NCBI GenBank assembly: GCA_018648605.1
Contig: JABGQU010000019.1
Coordinates: 1 to 32,555 of the forward strand
DNA length: 32,555 bases
Direction of reading: 5' to 3'
DNA from: Anaerolineae bacterium
Lineage (GTDB): Bacteria; Chloroflexota; Anaerolineae; Anaerolineales; Villigracilaceae
Under the pieces are notes generated by a model, which saw only the letters and a program-made list of their open reading frames with translations, did no database searches and was not told the DNA's origin. The translations under genes were made by a program, and so were the position numbers. Positions 15,207-22,826 of this stretch are shown in pieces; the stretch's first letter is position 1; each line of letters opens with the position of its first letter.

Positions 15207-16601
15207 TTAAATCTCAAAAGTTGACTGCGCTTCTGGGTAAATTACTTCTTTGAAGCCTTTCATATCCAACTCTTTTTTAAGCGGTAGCGCACCGCGTTCC
15301 TCGCCGTGGACAAGGAAGACTTTTTGCACCTGGTCTTTGACCGCTGAAGCATACTCTACGAGCAACTCGCGCCCGGCATGAGCCGACAGGCCGCCAATGG
15401 TCTCGACTTCAGCTTTGCGGATAAATTTCTCGCCAAATATCTTGATCTTGGTCTCACGATCGGCGAGACGCCGACCGAGCGTATGCGGTGCTTGCCAGCC
15501 AACGATAAGAATGGTGTTGCGCGGGTTCTCAATATTATTACGTAGGTGGTGCAAAATGCGCCCCGCTTCTGCCATCCCTGAAGCAGAGATGATGACGGCA
15601 GGCTCTCTATATTCGTTGATCGCTTTCGATTCTTCTACAGAGCGCGTATAAGTGATTTCTTTGAAATCGAGCGCAGCATGTCCACGTTTGCGGATGTCGG
15701 CGAGGGTTTCGGCATCCATACATTCGGGGTGTTCGTTGAAAATTTGCGAGGCGTTGATGGCAAGTGGGCTGTCAACGTAGATCGGGACAGAGGGGATTTC
15801 GCCCTGTTCGATCATCTGGTGCAGGTAGACGGCTAACTCCTGACTACGTCCGACCGCAAAAGCGGGGATGATAACTTTGCCGCCGCGCGCAACTGTTTTC
15901 TGGACAACCTCGCGCAACTCTTGGTATGCCATCTCGGGCGAGCGATGTCCCTTGTCACCATAGGTTGATTCCATAATCAGATAGTCGGTATTCATTGGGA
16001 AAACGGGATCGCGCAGAATGGGCAGATCACGCCGCCCGATATCGCCCGAAAACCATACGCGGAATTTTCGATTTGCTTCCGTTATATCGAGTGCGATGCC
16101 TGCTGATCCGAGGATATGTCCTGCATCCATAAAGGTGGCGCGTACACCCTCTATAATTTCAACGGGCGTGTCGTATTCTACAGAATTGAAATGGCTGGCG
16201 ACCTTTTCTGCATCTTCGAGCGTGTAGAGCGGCTCCATTGGGGGCAAGCCTTTTTTGGCACGTTTCTTATTTGCATAGACAATATCTATTTCCTGGATAT
16301 GCCCTGAATCGCGCAGCATCAATTTAACGAGATGTGTGGTTGCTCGTGTAGCTGTGATTTTCCCTGCATAACCTTGCTTAACAAGGTTGGGTAAATTTCC
16401 ACTATGATCTATATGCGCATTAGAAAGGAGTACTGCATCAATTTTGGATGGGTCAAATGGGAAGTGACGATTACGCTCGTAGGTTTCGTTGCGTTTGCCT
16501 TGAAAAAGACCGCACTCAAGCAAGATGCGTGATCCATTGATCTCCAACAGGTGCATGGAACCGGTAACTGTGCGAGCCGCGCCGTGAAATTTGATCTTCA
16601 T
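15207..16601 (-). CDS. MBL-fold/beta-CASP RNA-processing nuclease
   Basis: This 464-aa protein belongs to the metallo-beta-lactamase plus beta-CASP family of the CPSF73/YSH1 type, which cleaves RNA. The metal motif is SNAHIDHSG near residue 60. The first His of the canonical HxHxDH is replaced by Asn61, while H63, D65 and H66 remain. Later blocks include FMDAGHILGSAG, ESTYGDKGHR, the beta-CASP stretch ISASGMAEAGRILHHL and the final HGE. AAGGAG precedes ATG 16601. It follows the YjbR-like gene by 27 bases on the same strand, so rnd, yjbR-like and this gene form a likely operon, two members of which act on RNA. Confidence 0.92.
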   Translation of the reverse strand: MKIKFHGAARTVTGSMHLLEINGSRILLECGLFQGKRNETYERNRHFPFDPSKIDAVLLSNAHIDHSGNLPNLVKQGYAGKITATRATTHLVKLMLRDSGHIQEIDIVYANKKRAKKGLPPMEPLYTLEDAEKVASHFNSVEYDTPVEIIEGVRATFMDAGHILGSAGIALDITEANRKFRVWFSGDIGRRDLPILRDPVFPMNTDYLIMESTYGDKGHRSPEMAYQELREVVQKTVARGGKVIIPAFAVGRSQELAVYLHQMIEQGEIPSVPIYVDSPLAINASQIFNEHPECMDAETLADIRKRGHAALDFKEITYTRSVEESKAINEYREPAVIISASGMAEAGRILHHLRNNIENPRNTILIVGWQAPHTLGRRLADRETKIKIFGEKFIRKAEVETIGGLSAHAGRELLVEYASAVKDQVQKVFLVHGEERGALPLKKELDMKGFKEVIYPEAQSTFEI

Positions 16602-16628
16602 GCGAGTCTCCTTTCAAGTTGAAAATAT

Positions 16629-16985
16629 TTAGAATGCCAGCTTATCTCGATCTTCTTTTTTCAAACCTTTGACTACTAACTGGTAAGAGTCATCGATCAT
16701 TTCCAGGATCTGTTCTTCTGGAATGCTCCCGTCGAGAGTAATCGTATTCCAATGTTTCTTGTTCATGTGGTAGCCCGGTATCACGGCAGGATACTGAGCA
16801 CGTAAGGCAAGCGCAAAGTCGGGGTCGCATTTGAGGGAGATGCTTAGCGGGTCTTCTTCCCATGCGACCAGTGCGAACATTTTTCCCAGCACTTTATAGA
16901 CCAAAGCTTGGGGCCCGAAAGGTGTTTCTTCGGTGGTCGCTTTTTTCTCAAGAAGTGTTTGACGAAGTTTTTCAAGTTCCATCAT
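16629..16985 (-). CDS. MmcQ/YjbR family protein
   Basis: This 118-aa protein has the MmcQ/YjbR fold of small proteins with a CyaY-like or DNA-binding-like structure and unknown cellular role. Family features include the early PFGPQALVYKVLGKMFALV stretch, LKCDPDFA, the PGYHMNKKHWNTITLDG block (a YHMNKxHW signature) and the C-terminal YQLVVKGLKK. The length is typical. ATG 16985 overlaps the rnd stop by one base (TAATG), so translation is likely coupled to rnd. A second ATG follows immediately, so the start may be one codon later. Confidence 0.9.
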   Translation of the reverse strand: MMELEKLRQTLLEKKATTEETPFGPQALVYKVLGKMFALVAWEEDPLSISLKCDPDFALALRAQYPAVIPGYHMNKKHWNTITLDGSIPEEQILEMIDDSYQLVVKGLKKEDRDKLAF

Positions 16986-18109
16986 TATTGTGTTTTTTCT
17001 AAGATTTCGTCGCCATACTCTTGCATGCGCCAGAGCGTTTTTTCCATGATCTTTCTCAACTCTTCTACCCGACGTGGGTTTTTCCTGGCGATATTTTCCA
17101 TCAAGGGTCGAGGCAGGACAATATCTGATTCAACGCCTAAAGTTTTAGCTTTTTCTTTGCGCCAATTGCGTAATATATCCAGACGTGAAATATACTCATC
17201 GCTGGGGCGTTTAGAAGGTGTGCGGCGTACAAAGTCTGCATGAAGACCACGCTCCACTGCGGCGAGGAAAGGTTTCCCGAAGCGGCTGATCTGGCGCGGA
17301 GTGAAACCACTGATCTCAAGATCACGCCTGCTGCGAGGCATGGATTCAGCTAATTTGAGTAAGGTTTTATTGCTAACGACCTTAAATACAGGGCGGTTTA
17401 GTTTGGCGGCTAAAGCTTCACGAGCCAGGCAGATTTCATTCAAAACGGTAGCCTCCCGAGGGGCAAGCTTGGCGCGTCCGCCCACGCGTTCCCAAAGGGG
17501 CAGTTGCTGACGTTCACTCATCCCGTTAACGTAGGTCGCCATCTCAAAATCTTCTTGTGCCAATTCCCAGCGATTTTTATCTTTCAAATCTTTTTTGAGA
17601 ATTTTTCGCAAGGCGATTAGATAATGCGTATCAAGGCGCGCGTAATTGAGCATTTCTTCGGTGAGAGGGCGTTTGCCCCAGTTGGCTTTTTGATATTTTT
17701 TGTCTACTTGCACATCGAATTTGCTATCAAGCAATTTGCCTAACCCCACGGCCTGATAGCCTAGAATACGGGCGGCGATCATGGTGTCGAAAATATTAGC
17801 AAATTGAAAGCCGAAATCTCGCTGAAGGCAGATCAGATCGTACTCAGCGGCATGGAAGATTTTTTCGATATCGGGGTTTGCAAAGAAGGGAGCTAAGTCG
17901 CTTAGATCGGGTAAGGCAAAGGGGTCGAGCAGATAGTCTTTTTCAGATGTGGAAAACTGGATCAGACAAACTTGTTCTTGATAAGCATGTAGACTATTCG
18001 ATTCGGTATCTACGGCAATACTCGCCTCTTCTTCGAGAGCAGAGAGCATATTTTTTAGTGCTGTCTTGCTTGCCACCCAGGTTGGTGGCGGAAGTGTTTT
18101 CTTCGTCAT
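16985..18109 (-). CDS. rnd: Ribonuclease D (DEDDy exonuclease with HRDC domain)
   Basis: This 3'-to-5' exoribonuclease takes part in tRNA and stable-RNA 3' maturation. The exonuclease motifs are VDTESN (motif I), FHAAEYDL (motif II) and YARLDTHYL (motif III with the catalytic Tyr). A helical HRDC-like region follows (APREATVLNEICLAREALA onward). Length from ATG 18109 is 374 aa, normal for RNase D. I prefer this ATG over the TTG at 18136 in the track because MTKKTLPPP precedes the first strand directly and the -10 box TATAAT lies between the two, six bases from the ATG. That spacing suggests a leaderless transcript. Confidence 0.93.
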   Translation of the reverse strand: MTKKTLPPPTWVASKTALKNMLSALEEEASIAVDTESNSLHAYQEQVCLIQFSTSEKDYLLDPFALPDLSDLAPFFANPDIEKIFHAAEYDLICLQRDFGFQFANIFDTMIAARILGYQAVGLGKLLDSKFDVQVDKKYQKANWGKRPLTEEMLNYARLDTHYLIALRKILKKDLKDKNRWELAQEDFEMATYVNGMSERQQLPLWERVGGRAKLAPREATVLNEICLAREALAAKLNRPVFKVVSNKTLLKLAESMPRSRRDLEISGFTPRQISRFGKPFLAAVERGLHADFVRRTPSKRPSDEYISRLDILRNWRKEKAKTLGVESDIVLPRPLMENIARKNPRRVEELRKIMEKTLWRMQEYGDEILEKTQ

Positions 18110-18115
18110 GCTTTG

Positions 18116-18121
18116 ATTATA
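18116..18121 (-). promoter_or_regulatory. -10 box directly before the rnd start
   Basis: TATAAT on the minus strand is followed by CAAAGC and then ATG. Transcription starting 6-7 bases after the box would begin at or next to the A of the start codon. No convincing -35 is seen. Confidence 0.5.
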
Positions 18122-18143
18122 CCCCCTGAGAGACAAACTTTAC

Positions 18144-18596
18144 TTAGAACCCCTGTACGAAGCGATTTTTCTCCATCACAACCGCATCTGCACCATCTTT
18201 ATAGTATTTTTTCCAGATGTGGATGGTCTGATAACCTTCGTGACGATAGAGCTCAATCGCGTGTTCATTTGTTTTGCGGACAGAAAGCCGTACACGCGGG
18301 GTGGAGAGTTGCTCCTCACACCGATGCAGGAGGCTCCGCCCGATTCCTTGTCGCCGATAACTTGGTAAAACACCAACTGTAGCGATCCAGGAAAAACCCT
18401 CCGAAGGACGTGGGTCTCCGGCGATAAAACCGATCATCTCTTCGTTCTGAGTGGCTTTCAAGCGTATCACGTTGGGGAAGGTCAGTACAGCGACAAGATC
18501 GAAGAGTGACCATGCATCTAAAGGAAAGCAAACTTTCTCAAGATCACGGAGGGCATTTAGGTCACGTAAGGTGGCGGGAATGATTTCGTAAGACAT
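18144..18596 (-). CDS. rimI: GNAT N-acetyltransferase, RimI-like
   Basis: This 150-aa acetyltransferase resembles RimI, which acetylates the N-terminal alanine of ribosomal protein S18. The acetyl-CoA pyrophosphate-binding motif VLPSYRRQGIGRSLL is clear. The later RLSVRKTNEHAIELYRHEGY block and the C-terminal aromatic KKYYKDGADAVVME fit the family. I start at ATG 18596 (MSYEIIPA). The ORF can extend to an ATG at 18644, but that reads through the long palindrome and is unlikely. The substrate could differ, since GNAT enzymes are diverse. The start codon sits 12 bases behind the T-tract of that palindrome. Confidence 0.83.
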   Translation of the reverse strand: MSYEIIPATLRDLNALRDLEKVCFPLDAWSLFDLVAVLTFPNVIRLKATQNEEMIGFIAGDPRPSEGFSWIATVGVLPSYRRQGIGRSLLHRCEEQLSTPRVRLSVRKTNEHAIELYRHEGYQTIHIWKKYYKDGADAVVMEKNRFVQGF

Positions 18597-18608
18597 TTTA
18601 TAAAAAGA

Positions 18609-18641
18609 AAACCTGACGGGTTTTAAAAACCCGTCAGGTTT
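18609..18641 (-). terminator. 33-base perfect palindrome acting as terminator after slipin
   Basis: AAACCTGACGGGTTTT and its exact complement are separated by a single base, giving a 16-bp arm. On the minus strand it is followed by TTTTCTTTTT. It lies about 20 bases after the slipin stop. A partial second copy of one arm (ATCAGGTTTTA) follows next to the slipin stop. This could also be an interspersed repeat that serves as a terminator. Confidence 0.8.
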
Positions 18642-18661
18642 CATGGCCGTGCTATCAGGTT

Positions 18662-19552
18662 TTACTCTTTGCCTTTGAGAAAGTTTTCCATCAAGCTAGT
18701 GAATTCCATCGGGAAGATGTATTTGGTTGAAGCGCCCTTGCCCAGTTCTTTGAGAGCATCAAAGTATTGCAGGGTCATGGTCTTTTGGTCAATGGTGCTG
18801 GCAGCCTCGAAGATATTCTTGAGTGCGGCTGCATAACCTTGCGCTTTGAGTTCTTGTGCCTTCTGCTGACCCTCTGCCTCGAGGACGGCAGCTTGCTTCA
18901 TACCTTCTGCTTCCAGAATAGCCGATTTCTTTGCGCCTTGAGCAACGGTGATAGCCGCTTCGCGCGTACCATCCGCCTCGAGAACAACTGCGCGACGGAT
19001 ACGTTCAGCGGTCATCTGGCGGTTCATTGATTCCTGAATCTCACGCGGCGGGATGATCTCGCGGATCTCAACATTGGTTACTTTGACACCCCAACGCTCA
19101 GTAACTTCATCAAGACGGGTGCGTAACATGGTATTGATATGCTCACGTTCCGAGAGAGCATCATCAAGTGAGATGCCGCCAAGTACCGCGCGCAAGGTGG
19201 TCGTCGCCATACCCTGAGCCGCAGATTCGAAATTGCCGACTGCCAAAACAGATTCGGTCGGATCAAGAACTTTGTAGTACCAAATAAAATCCACTGAGAT
19301 GCCCGCGTTATCTTTTGTGATTGCGGTCTGATGCGGGATCTCGCGAACCTGCTCGCGTAAATCCACGCGTGCGGCGCGGTCAACGACAGGGATCAGGAAA
19401 ACAATACCGGGTCCCTTTTCTCCGACACAACGCCCCAATCGAAAGACGACCAAGCGCTGATATTCGGGAATAATGCGAATAGCGCTGGCTAAAAGCGCAA
19501 CGACAACTACGCCAACGCCACCAACAAGACATAATAGTGCTGTTCCATCCAT
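18662..19552 (-). CDS. Slipin / stomatin-type SPFH membrane protein
   Basis: This 296-aa band 7 protein has one N-terminal hydrophobic segment (residues ~5-27) followed by IRIIPEYQRLVVFRLGRC, the slipin SPFH signature, then PGIVFLIPVVDRAARVDLREQ. The second half (~185-240) is an Ala/Glu-rich coiled coil with repeated LEAEGMKQAAV units. Such proteins oligomerise at the membrane and organise microdomains. It follows nfeD by 32 bases with a strong AGGAGG site. This is the usual NfeD-slipin pairing, in which NfeD is thought to assist slipin function. Confidence 0.95.
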   Translation of the reverse strand: MDGTALLCLVGGVGVVVVALLASAIRIIPEYQRLVVFRLGRCVGEKGPGIVFLIPVVDRAARVDLREQVREIPHQTAITKDNAGISVDFIWYYKVLDPTESVLAVGNFESAAQGMATTTLRAVLGGISLDDALSEREHINTMLRTRLDEVTERWGVKVTNVEIREIIPPREIQESMNRQMTAERIRRAVVLEADGTREAAITVAQGAKKSAILEAEGMKQAAVLEAEGQQKAQELKAQGYAAALKNIFEAASTIDQKTMTLQYFDALKELGKGASTKYIFPMEFTSLMENFLKGKE

Positions 19553-19584
19553 TTTTACTGCCTCCTGAAATGAATTAAATAAGT

Positions 19585-20187
19585 TTACTTTTCAGCGGTT
19601 TCTACTTCCAAAACAAAGCCGCTACGTTTGATAACACGAACGCGTGTTCCTGTTTTTATGGGTTTTTCGCTACGCACAGTCCATAACTCGCCAGAAACTT
19701 GTGCCGAACCTTCATCGTGGATATCTGTTTTCGCCTCCCCAATACGTCCAACCAACGCGTCCATATCGTGTGTTGGACGTGCTTCAAGGGCTTCAAGGGT
19801 TTTGGTGATAATCAACCATAAAAAGCCGCCCATGAGCAGAGAAACGATAATTACAAGAAAGATGTTGACTGCCGGAGCCAAGCCTTCCCCACGGAAGAGA
19901 TAGGCTGACCCGATCACTACGCCAACGATGCTTATGCCTAAATACACATTTCGGCGCTCGGCACTCCGAATCGCTATCCCAAAAGGAATAACGCTCACAA
20001 CAAGTAGGATCAACGCCCAAATATAGATGGGCAGACTATAGATCGCGTATCCTGCAAGTGCCATCAGGAAAAAAGCCCCGACTTCTAAAAAGCCTGTGCC
20101 GGGGGTGACCAATGCGAAAAAGGTCAATAAAACACCGCCCACGAGAAATAAATATGCAATGTTAGGATTAAGTAAGACGCTATCCAT
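19585..20187 (-). CDS. NfeD family membrane protein (short form)
   Basis: This 200-aa NfeD-like protein has four to five hydrophobic helices in residues ~8-140 and a C-terminal OB-fold domain (~145-198, DALVGRIGEAKTDIHDEGSAQV... RVRVIKRSGFVLEVE). It lacks the N-terminal ClpP-like serine protease domain of long NfeD proteins. It pairs with the downstream slipin gene, probably in one transcript. The start is supported by a GAGG element upstream and by a -10 box at 20220. Confidence 0.93.
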   Translation of the reverse strand: MDSVLLNPNIAYLFLVGGVLLTFFALVTPGTGFLEVGAFFLMALAGYAIYSLPIYIWALILLVVSVIPFGIAIRSAERRNVYLGISIVGVVIGSAYLFRGEGLAPAVNIFLVIIVSLLMGGFLWLIITKTLEALEARPTHDMDALVGRIGEAKTDIHDEGSAQVSGELWTVRSEKPIKTGTRVRVIKRSGFVLEVETAEK

Positions 20188-20219
20188 TTTTTCCTCTTTT
20201 CTTTAAAAAGTACAAATTC

Positions 20220-20225
20220 ATTATA
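20220..20225 (-). promoter_or_regulatory. -10 box of the nfeD-slipin operon
   Basis: TATAAT on the minus strand lies 32 bases before the nfeD start. It shares a divergent intergenic region with the wecC -10 box (20260-20265). The -35 region is not recognisable. Confidence 0.5.
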
Positions 20226-20259
20226 CAATACTATTTACGTTAAATTTGACGGTTGGTTG

Positions 20260-20265
20260 TATAAT
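20260..20265 (+). promoter_or_regulatory. -10 box of the wecC-wecB operon
   Basis: A perfect TATAAT lies 60 bases before the GTG start of wecC. TTTACG (20234-20239) is a possible but distant -35. The leader contains an imperfect hairpin, GGACAAC with GTCGTCC, around 20285-20304. Confidence 0.5.
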
Positions 20266-20325
20266 ACACGCGCATATTTCGTAAGGACAACCTGAGAGTC
20301 GTCCCTGCTTATTTTTGGAGAAACT

Positions 20326-21603
20326 GTGAAATTTCAAAAACTTTGTGTTCTTGGGTTAGGTTATATTGGTTTACCCACAGCCAGCACCTTTGCCACGCAT
20401 GGCTTGGATGTTGTAGGCGTAGACGTTAACGAGAAGATCATTGAAACACTGCAAAATGGTGAGTTGCATATCCACGAGCCAGGTTTGCGGAATTTGGTAC
20501 AGGGTGCGATCCAATCTGGACATTTGCGGGTCGCGACTCAGCCTGAACCTGCTGATGCGTTTATCATCGCGGTGCCCACCCCTTTTTATGAAGACGATAA
20601 ACGCGCCGATATGCGTGCCGTTATTTCAGCTGCCGAGGCGATTACGCCGCATCTGCAAAAAGGGAATTTGGTGGTCTTAGAGTCGACTTCACCACCTCGC
20701 ACAACGCTTGATCTGGTTACGCCTATTCTCGAGAAATCGGGTCTGAAAGCGGGCGTAGATTTTTACCTTGCTTATTCCCCTGAACGGGTTCTACCTGGTC
20801 AGATTTTGCGTGAGTTGGTCGAAAATGCTCGCGTCGTGGGCGGAATTACGCCCGAATCAGCACAGGCAGCTTATGATCTATACACTGCTTTTGTACAGGG
20901 CGATATTATCAAAACCAACGCCACGACTGCCGAGATGGTCAAGCTAATGGAGAATACAACCCGCGATGTTAATATCGCCATTGCCAACGAGTTTTCCCGT
21001 CTCGCCGACCGTTTTGGTGTAGATGTTTGGGAAGCGATCTCTTTGGCAAATTTACACCCGCGTATTAATATTTTAAGCCCTGGCCCTGGTGTGGGCGGGC
21101 ATTGCATTAGTGTAGACCCCTGGTTCTTCGTTGAAGCCGCACCTGACCTTACCCCAGTCATTCGTACGGCGCGTGAAGTGAATGATTCCCAGCCGGAGTT
21201 TGTTGTCAAATTGGTGGAGCGTGCGCTTGGATCATTGGCGGGCAAGAAAATTGCTGCGCTAGGGCTTGCCTATAAACCCGATGTGGATGATTTGCGCGAA
21301 AGTCCGGCAGTAGAAGTGGTGCATCTGCTTCAGCAAGCTGGTGCGAGCGTGAAGGCTTTTGAGCCATTTGCGCCGAATGCTGTCTTGCCAAACTTCAATA
21401 TTGTCCCTAATTTGGAAGAAGTCTTTGCTAAAGCGGATGCGGTCATCTTGTTGGTAGCGCATACTGAATTCAAAAAAATGGATGCGGCTCTAGCAGCGTC
21501 TACCATGCTTGGGCGCGTAGCGGTGGACACAGTTAATGGTTGGGATGTAGATGCGTGGCAAGAGGCAGGCTTTGAACTCACTCGGTTAGGAGTAAGCTCC
21601 TAG
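20326..21603 (+). CDS. wecC: UDP-N-acetyl-D-mannosamine dehydrogenase
   Basis: This cytoplasmic NAD-dependent dehydrogenase oxidises UDP-ManNAc to UDP-ManNAcA for surface polysaccharide. The N-terminal Rossmann motif GLGYIGLPTASTFA is followed by GVDVNE. The catalytic Cys260 lies in PGVGGHCISVDPWF, and the C-terminal UDP-binding domain includes ALGLAYKPDVDDLRESPA. The 425-aa length is typical. GTG 20326 is preceded by GGAG at correct spacing. WecB follows after 11 bases and supplies the substrate. Related UDP-sugar dehydrogenases share these motifs, so the substrate is inferred mainly from the wecB pairing and the HCISVDPWF form of the active site. Confidence 0.94.
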   Translation: MKFQKLCVLGLGYIGLPTASTFATHGLDVVGVDVNEKIIETLQNGELHIHEPGLRNLVQGAIQSGHLRVATQPEPADAFIIAVPTPFYEDDKRADMRAVISAAEAITPHLQKGNLVVLESTSPPRTTLDLVTPILEKSGLKAGVDFYLAYSPERVLPGQILRELVENARVVGGITPESAQAAYDLYTAFVQGDIIKTNATTAEMVKLMENTTRDVNIAIANEFSRLADRFGVDVWEAISLANLHPRINILSPGPGVGGHCISVDPWFFVEAAPDLTPVIRTAREVNDSQPEFVVKLVERALGSLAGKKIAALGLAYKPDVDDLRESPAVEVVHLLQQAGASVKAFEPFAPNAVLPNFNIVPNLEEVFAKADAVILLVAHTEFKKMDAALAASTMLGRVAVDTVNGWDVDAWQEAGFELTRLGVSS

Positions 21604-21614
21604 AGCTTTAACTT

Positions 21615-22718
21615 ATGAAAGTTCTCTCTATTTTTGGCACGCGCCCTGAAGCCATCAAAATGGCACCTGTTGTGCGTGAATTAGCACAGACGCCTGGCAT
21701 TGAGTCGCGTGTTTGTGTGACGGCGCAGCACCGCGAGATGCTCGACCAAGTGCTGACCCTTTTTGATATTCAACCAGATGTGGATTTAAACCTGATGCGT
21801 CCAGATCAATCGCTGGCAGAGTTGACTGCGCGCGTTTTTACGCATCTTGATCCTGTTTTAGCAGATATTCAGCCTGATTGGGTGCTTGTTCAAGGCGATA
21901 CCACCACAGTGATGGCTGCTGCGTTGAATGCCTATTATCGTCGCATCCGTGTGGGGCATGTAGAAGCTGGGTTGCGTACACATAATAAATGGGAACCTTT
22001 CCCTGAGGAAGTGAATCGTCGCGTGGCAGGGGTGGCCGCCGATATACATTTTGCACCGACGAAATGGTCTCGTCAGAATCTGCTCAAAGAGGGTGTACCA
22101 GAGGATATCATTTATGTGACGGGGAATCCGGTGATTGATGCGCTTTATTTTGTTGCCGAGCAACCTGTTCCCACAACGGTAGCAAGCCTGTTATCCAAGC
22201 TCAGATCGAAGCGTTTGATTTTGGTAACTGCGCATCGGCGGGAAAATCACGGAGAACCTATTAAAGATATTTGTGCTGCGTTGAAATCCCTCGCTTTGCG
22301 CAGCGATGTTGAGATCGTTTACCCCGTACATCTTAATCCAAATGTGCAGAAGCCGGTTAAGCGTCTTCTTGGAAATATCCCGAATATTACGCTGCTGCCA
22401 CCCTTGGAATATTTGCCTTTGGTACATTTGATGAAAAAAGCTGACTTGATTTTAACGGATTCTGGCGGCATTCAGGAAGAAGCGCCGGCTTTTGGCGTAC
22501 CTGTGTTGGTATTGCGTGATGTTACTGAGCGTCCAGAAGGTATTCAGGCAGGGACATTGAAGTTGGTAGGCACTAATCAAATGAAGATCGTTAACGAAGC
22601 CAATTATTTGCTCAATGATTCAAAAGCTCATGCAGCGATGGCACAAGCTGTGAATCCTTTTGGGATGGGTGACGCTGCAAAGAAGATCGTTGCAAATTTG
22701 TTAAAATTTGGAACGTGA
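21615..22718 (+). CDS. wecB: UDP-N-acetylglucosamine 2-epimerase (non-hydrolysing)
   Basis: This enzyme interconverts UDP-GlcNAc and UDP-ManNAc. The signature blocks are GTRPEAIKMAPV at the N-terminus, VQGDTTTVMAAA, VGHVEAGLRTHNKWEPFPEE, TAHRRENHGEP and the C-terminal TDSGGIQEEAPAFGVPVLVLR. The 367-aa length is normal. It is paired with wecC, giving a two-step route to UDP-ManNAcA. No glycosyltransferase or other polysaccharide gene is adjacent. The ATG has no strong ribosome binding site, so translation may depend on the upstream gene. Confidence 0.96.
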   Translation: MKVLSIFGTRPEAIKMAPVVRELAQTPGIESRVCVTAQHREMLDQVLTLFDIQPDVDLNLMRPDQSLAELTARVFTHLDPVLADIQPDWVLVQGDTTTVMAAALNAYYRRIRVGHVEAGLRTHNKWEPFPEEVNRRVAGVAADIHFAPTKWSRQNLLKEGVPEDIIYVTGNPVIDALYFVAEQPVPTTVASLLSKLRSKRLILVTAHRRENHGEPIKDICAALKSLALRSDVEIVYPVHLNPNVQKPVKRLLGNIPNITLLPPLEYLPLVHLMKKADLILTDSGGIQEEAPAFGVPVLVLRDVTERPEGIQAGTLKLVGTNQMKIVNEANYLLNDSKAHAAMAQAVNPFGMGDAAKKIVANLLKFGT

Positions 22719-22814
22719 GTTTTATAAAACAGGGGAATCTACAAAAATGTGAAGTATTTAGGGTTCTTTTCGTGTACAATGGTGAAAGATTGTTCGACTT
22801 TTAATCTTTTTGGA

Positions 22815-22820
22815 TATAAT
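22815..22820 (+). promoter_or_regulatory. -10 box directly before the 22827 gene
   Basis: A perfect TATAAT is followed by six bases and then ATG. TTGTTC or TTCGAC 16-19 bases upstream may serve as a -35. A start at the usual distance would give an mRNA beginning at the start codon. Confidence 0.55.
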
Positions 22821-22826
22821 GGAAGT

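Noticed and set aside
17488-17520. RNase D segment LPLWERVGGRA as a repeat insertion
   Set aside because: The words resemble translated interspersed repeats, but the position matches the normal start of the HRDC region and no inverted-repeat DNA is present.
20246-20265. TTGACG followed by TATAAT as a complete wecC promoter
   Set aside because: The two hexamers are only eight bases apart, which is incompatible with a normal sigma-70 promoter. Only the -10 box is kept.
20283-20312. Imperfect hairpin GGACAAC/GTCGTCC in the wecC leader as a REP
   Set aside because: It has one mismatch and only loose similarity to the REP end. I mention it as a leader hairpin only.
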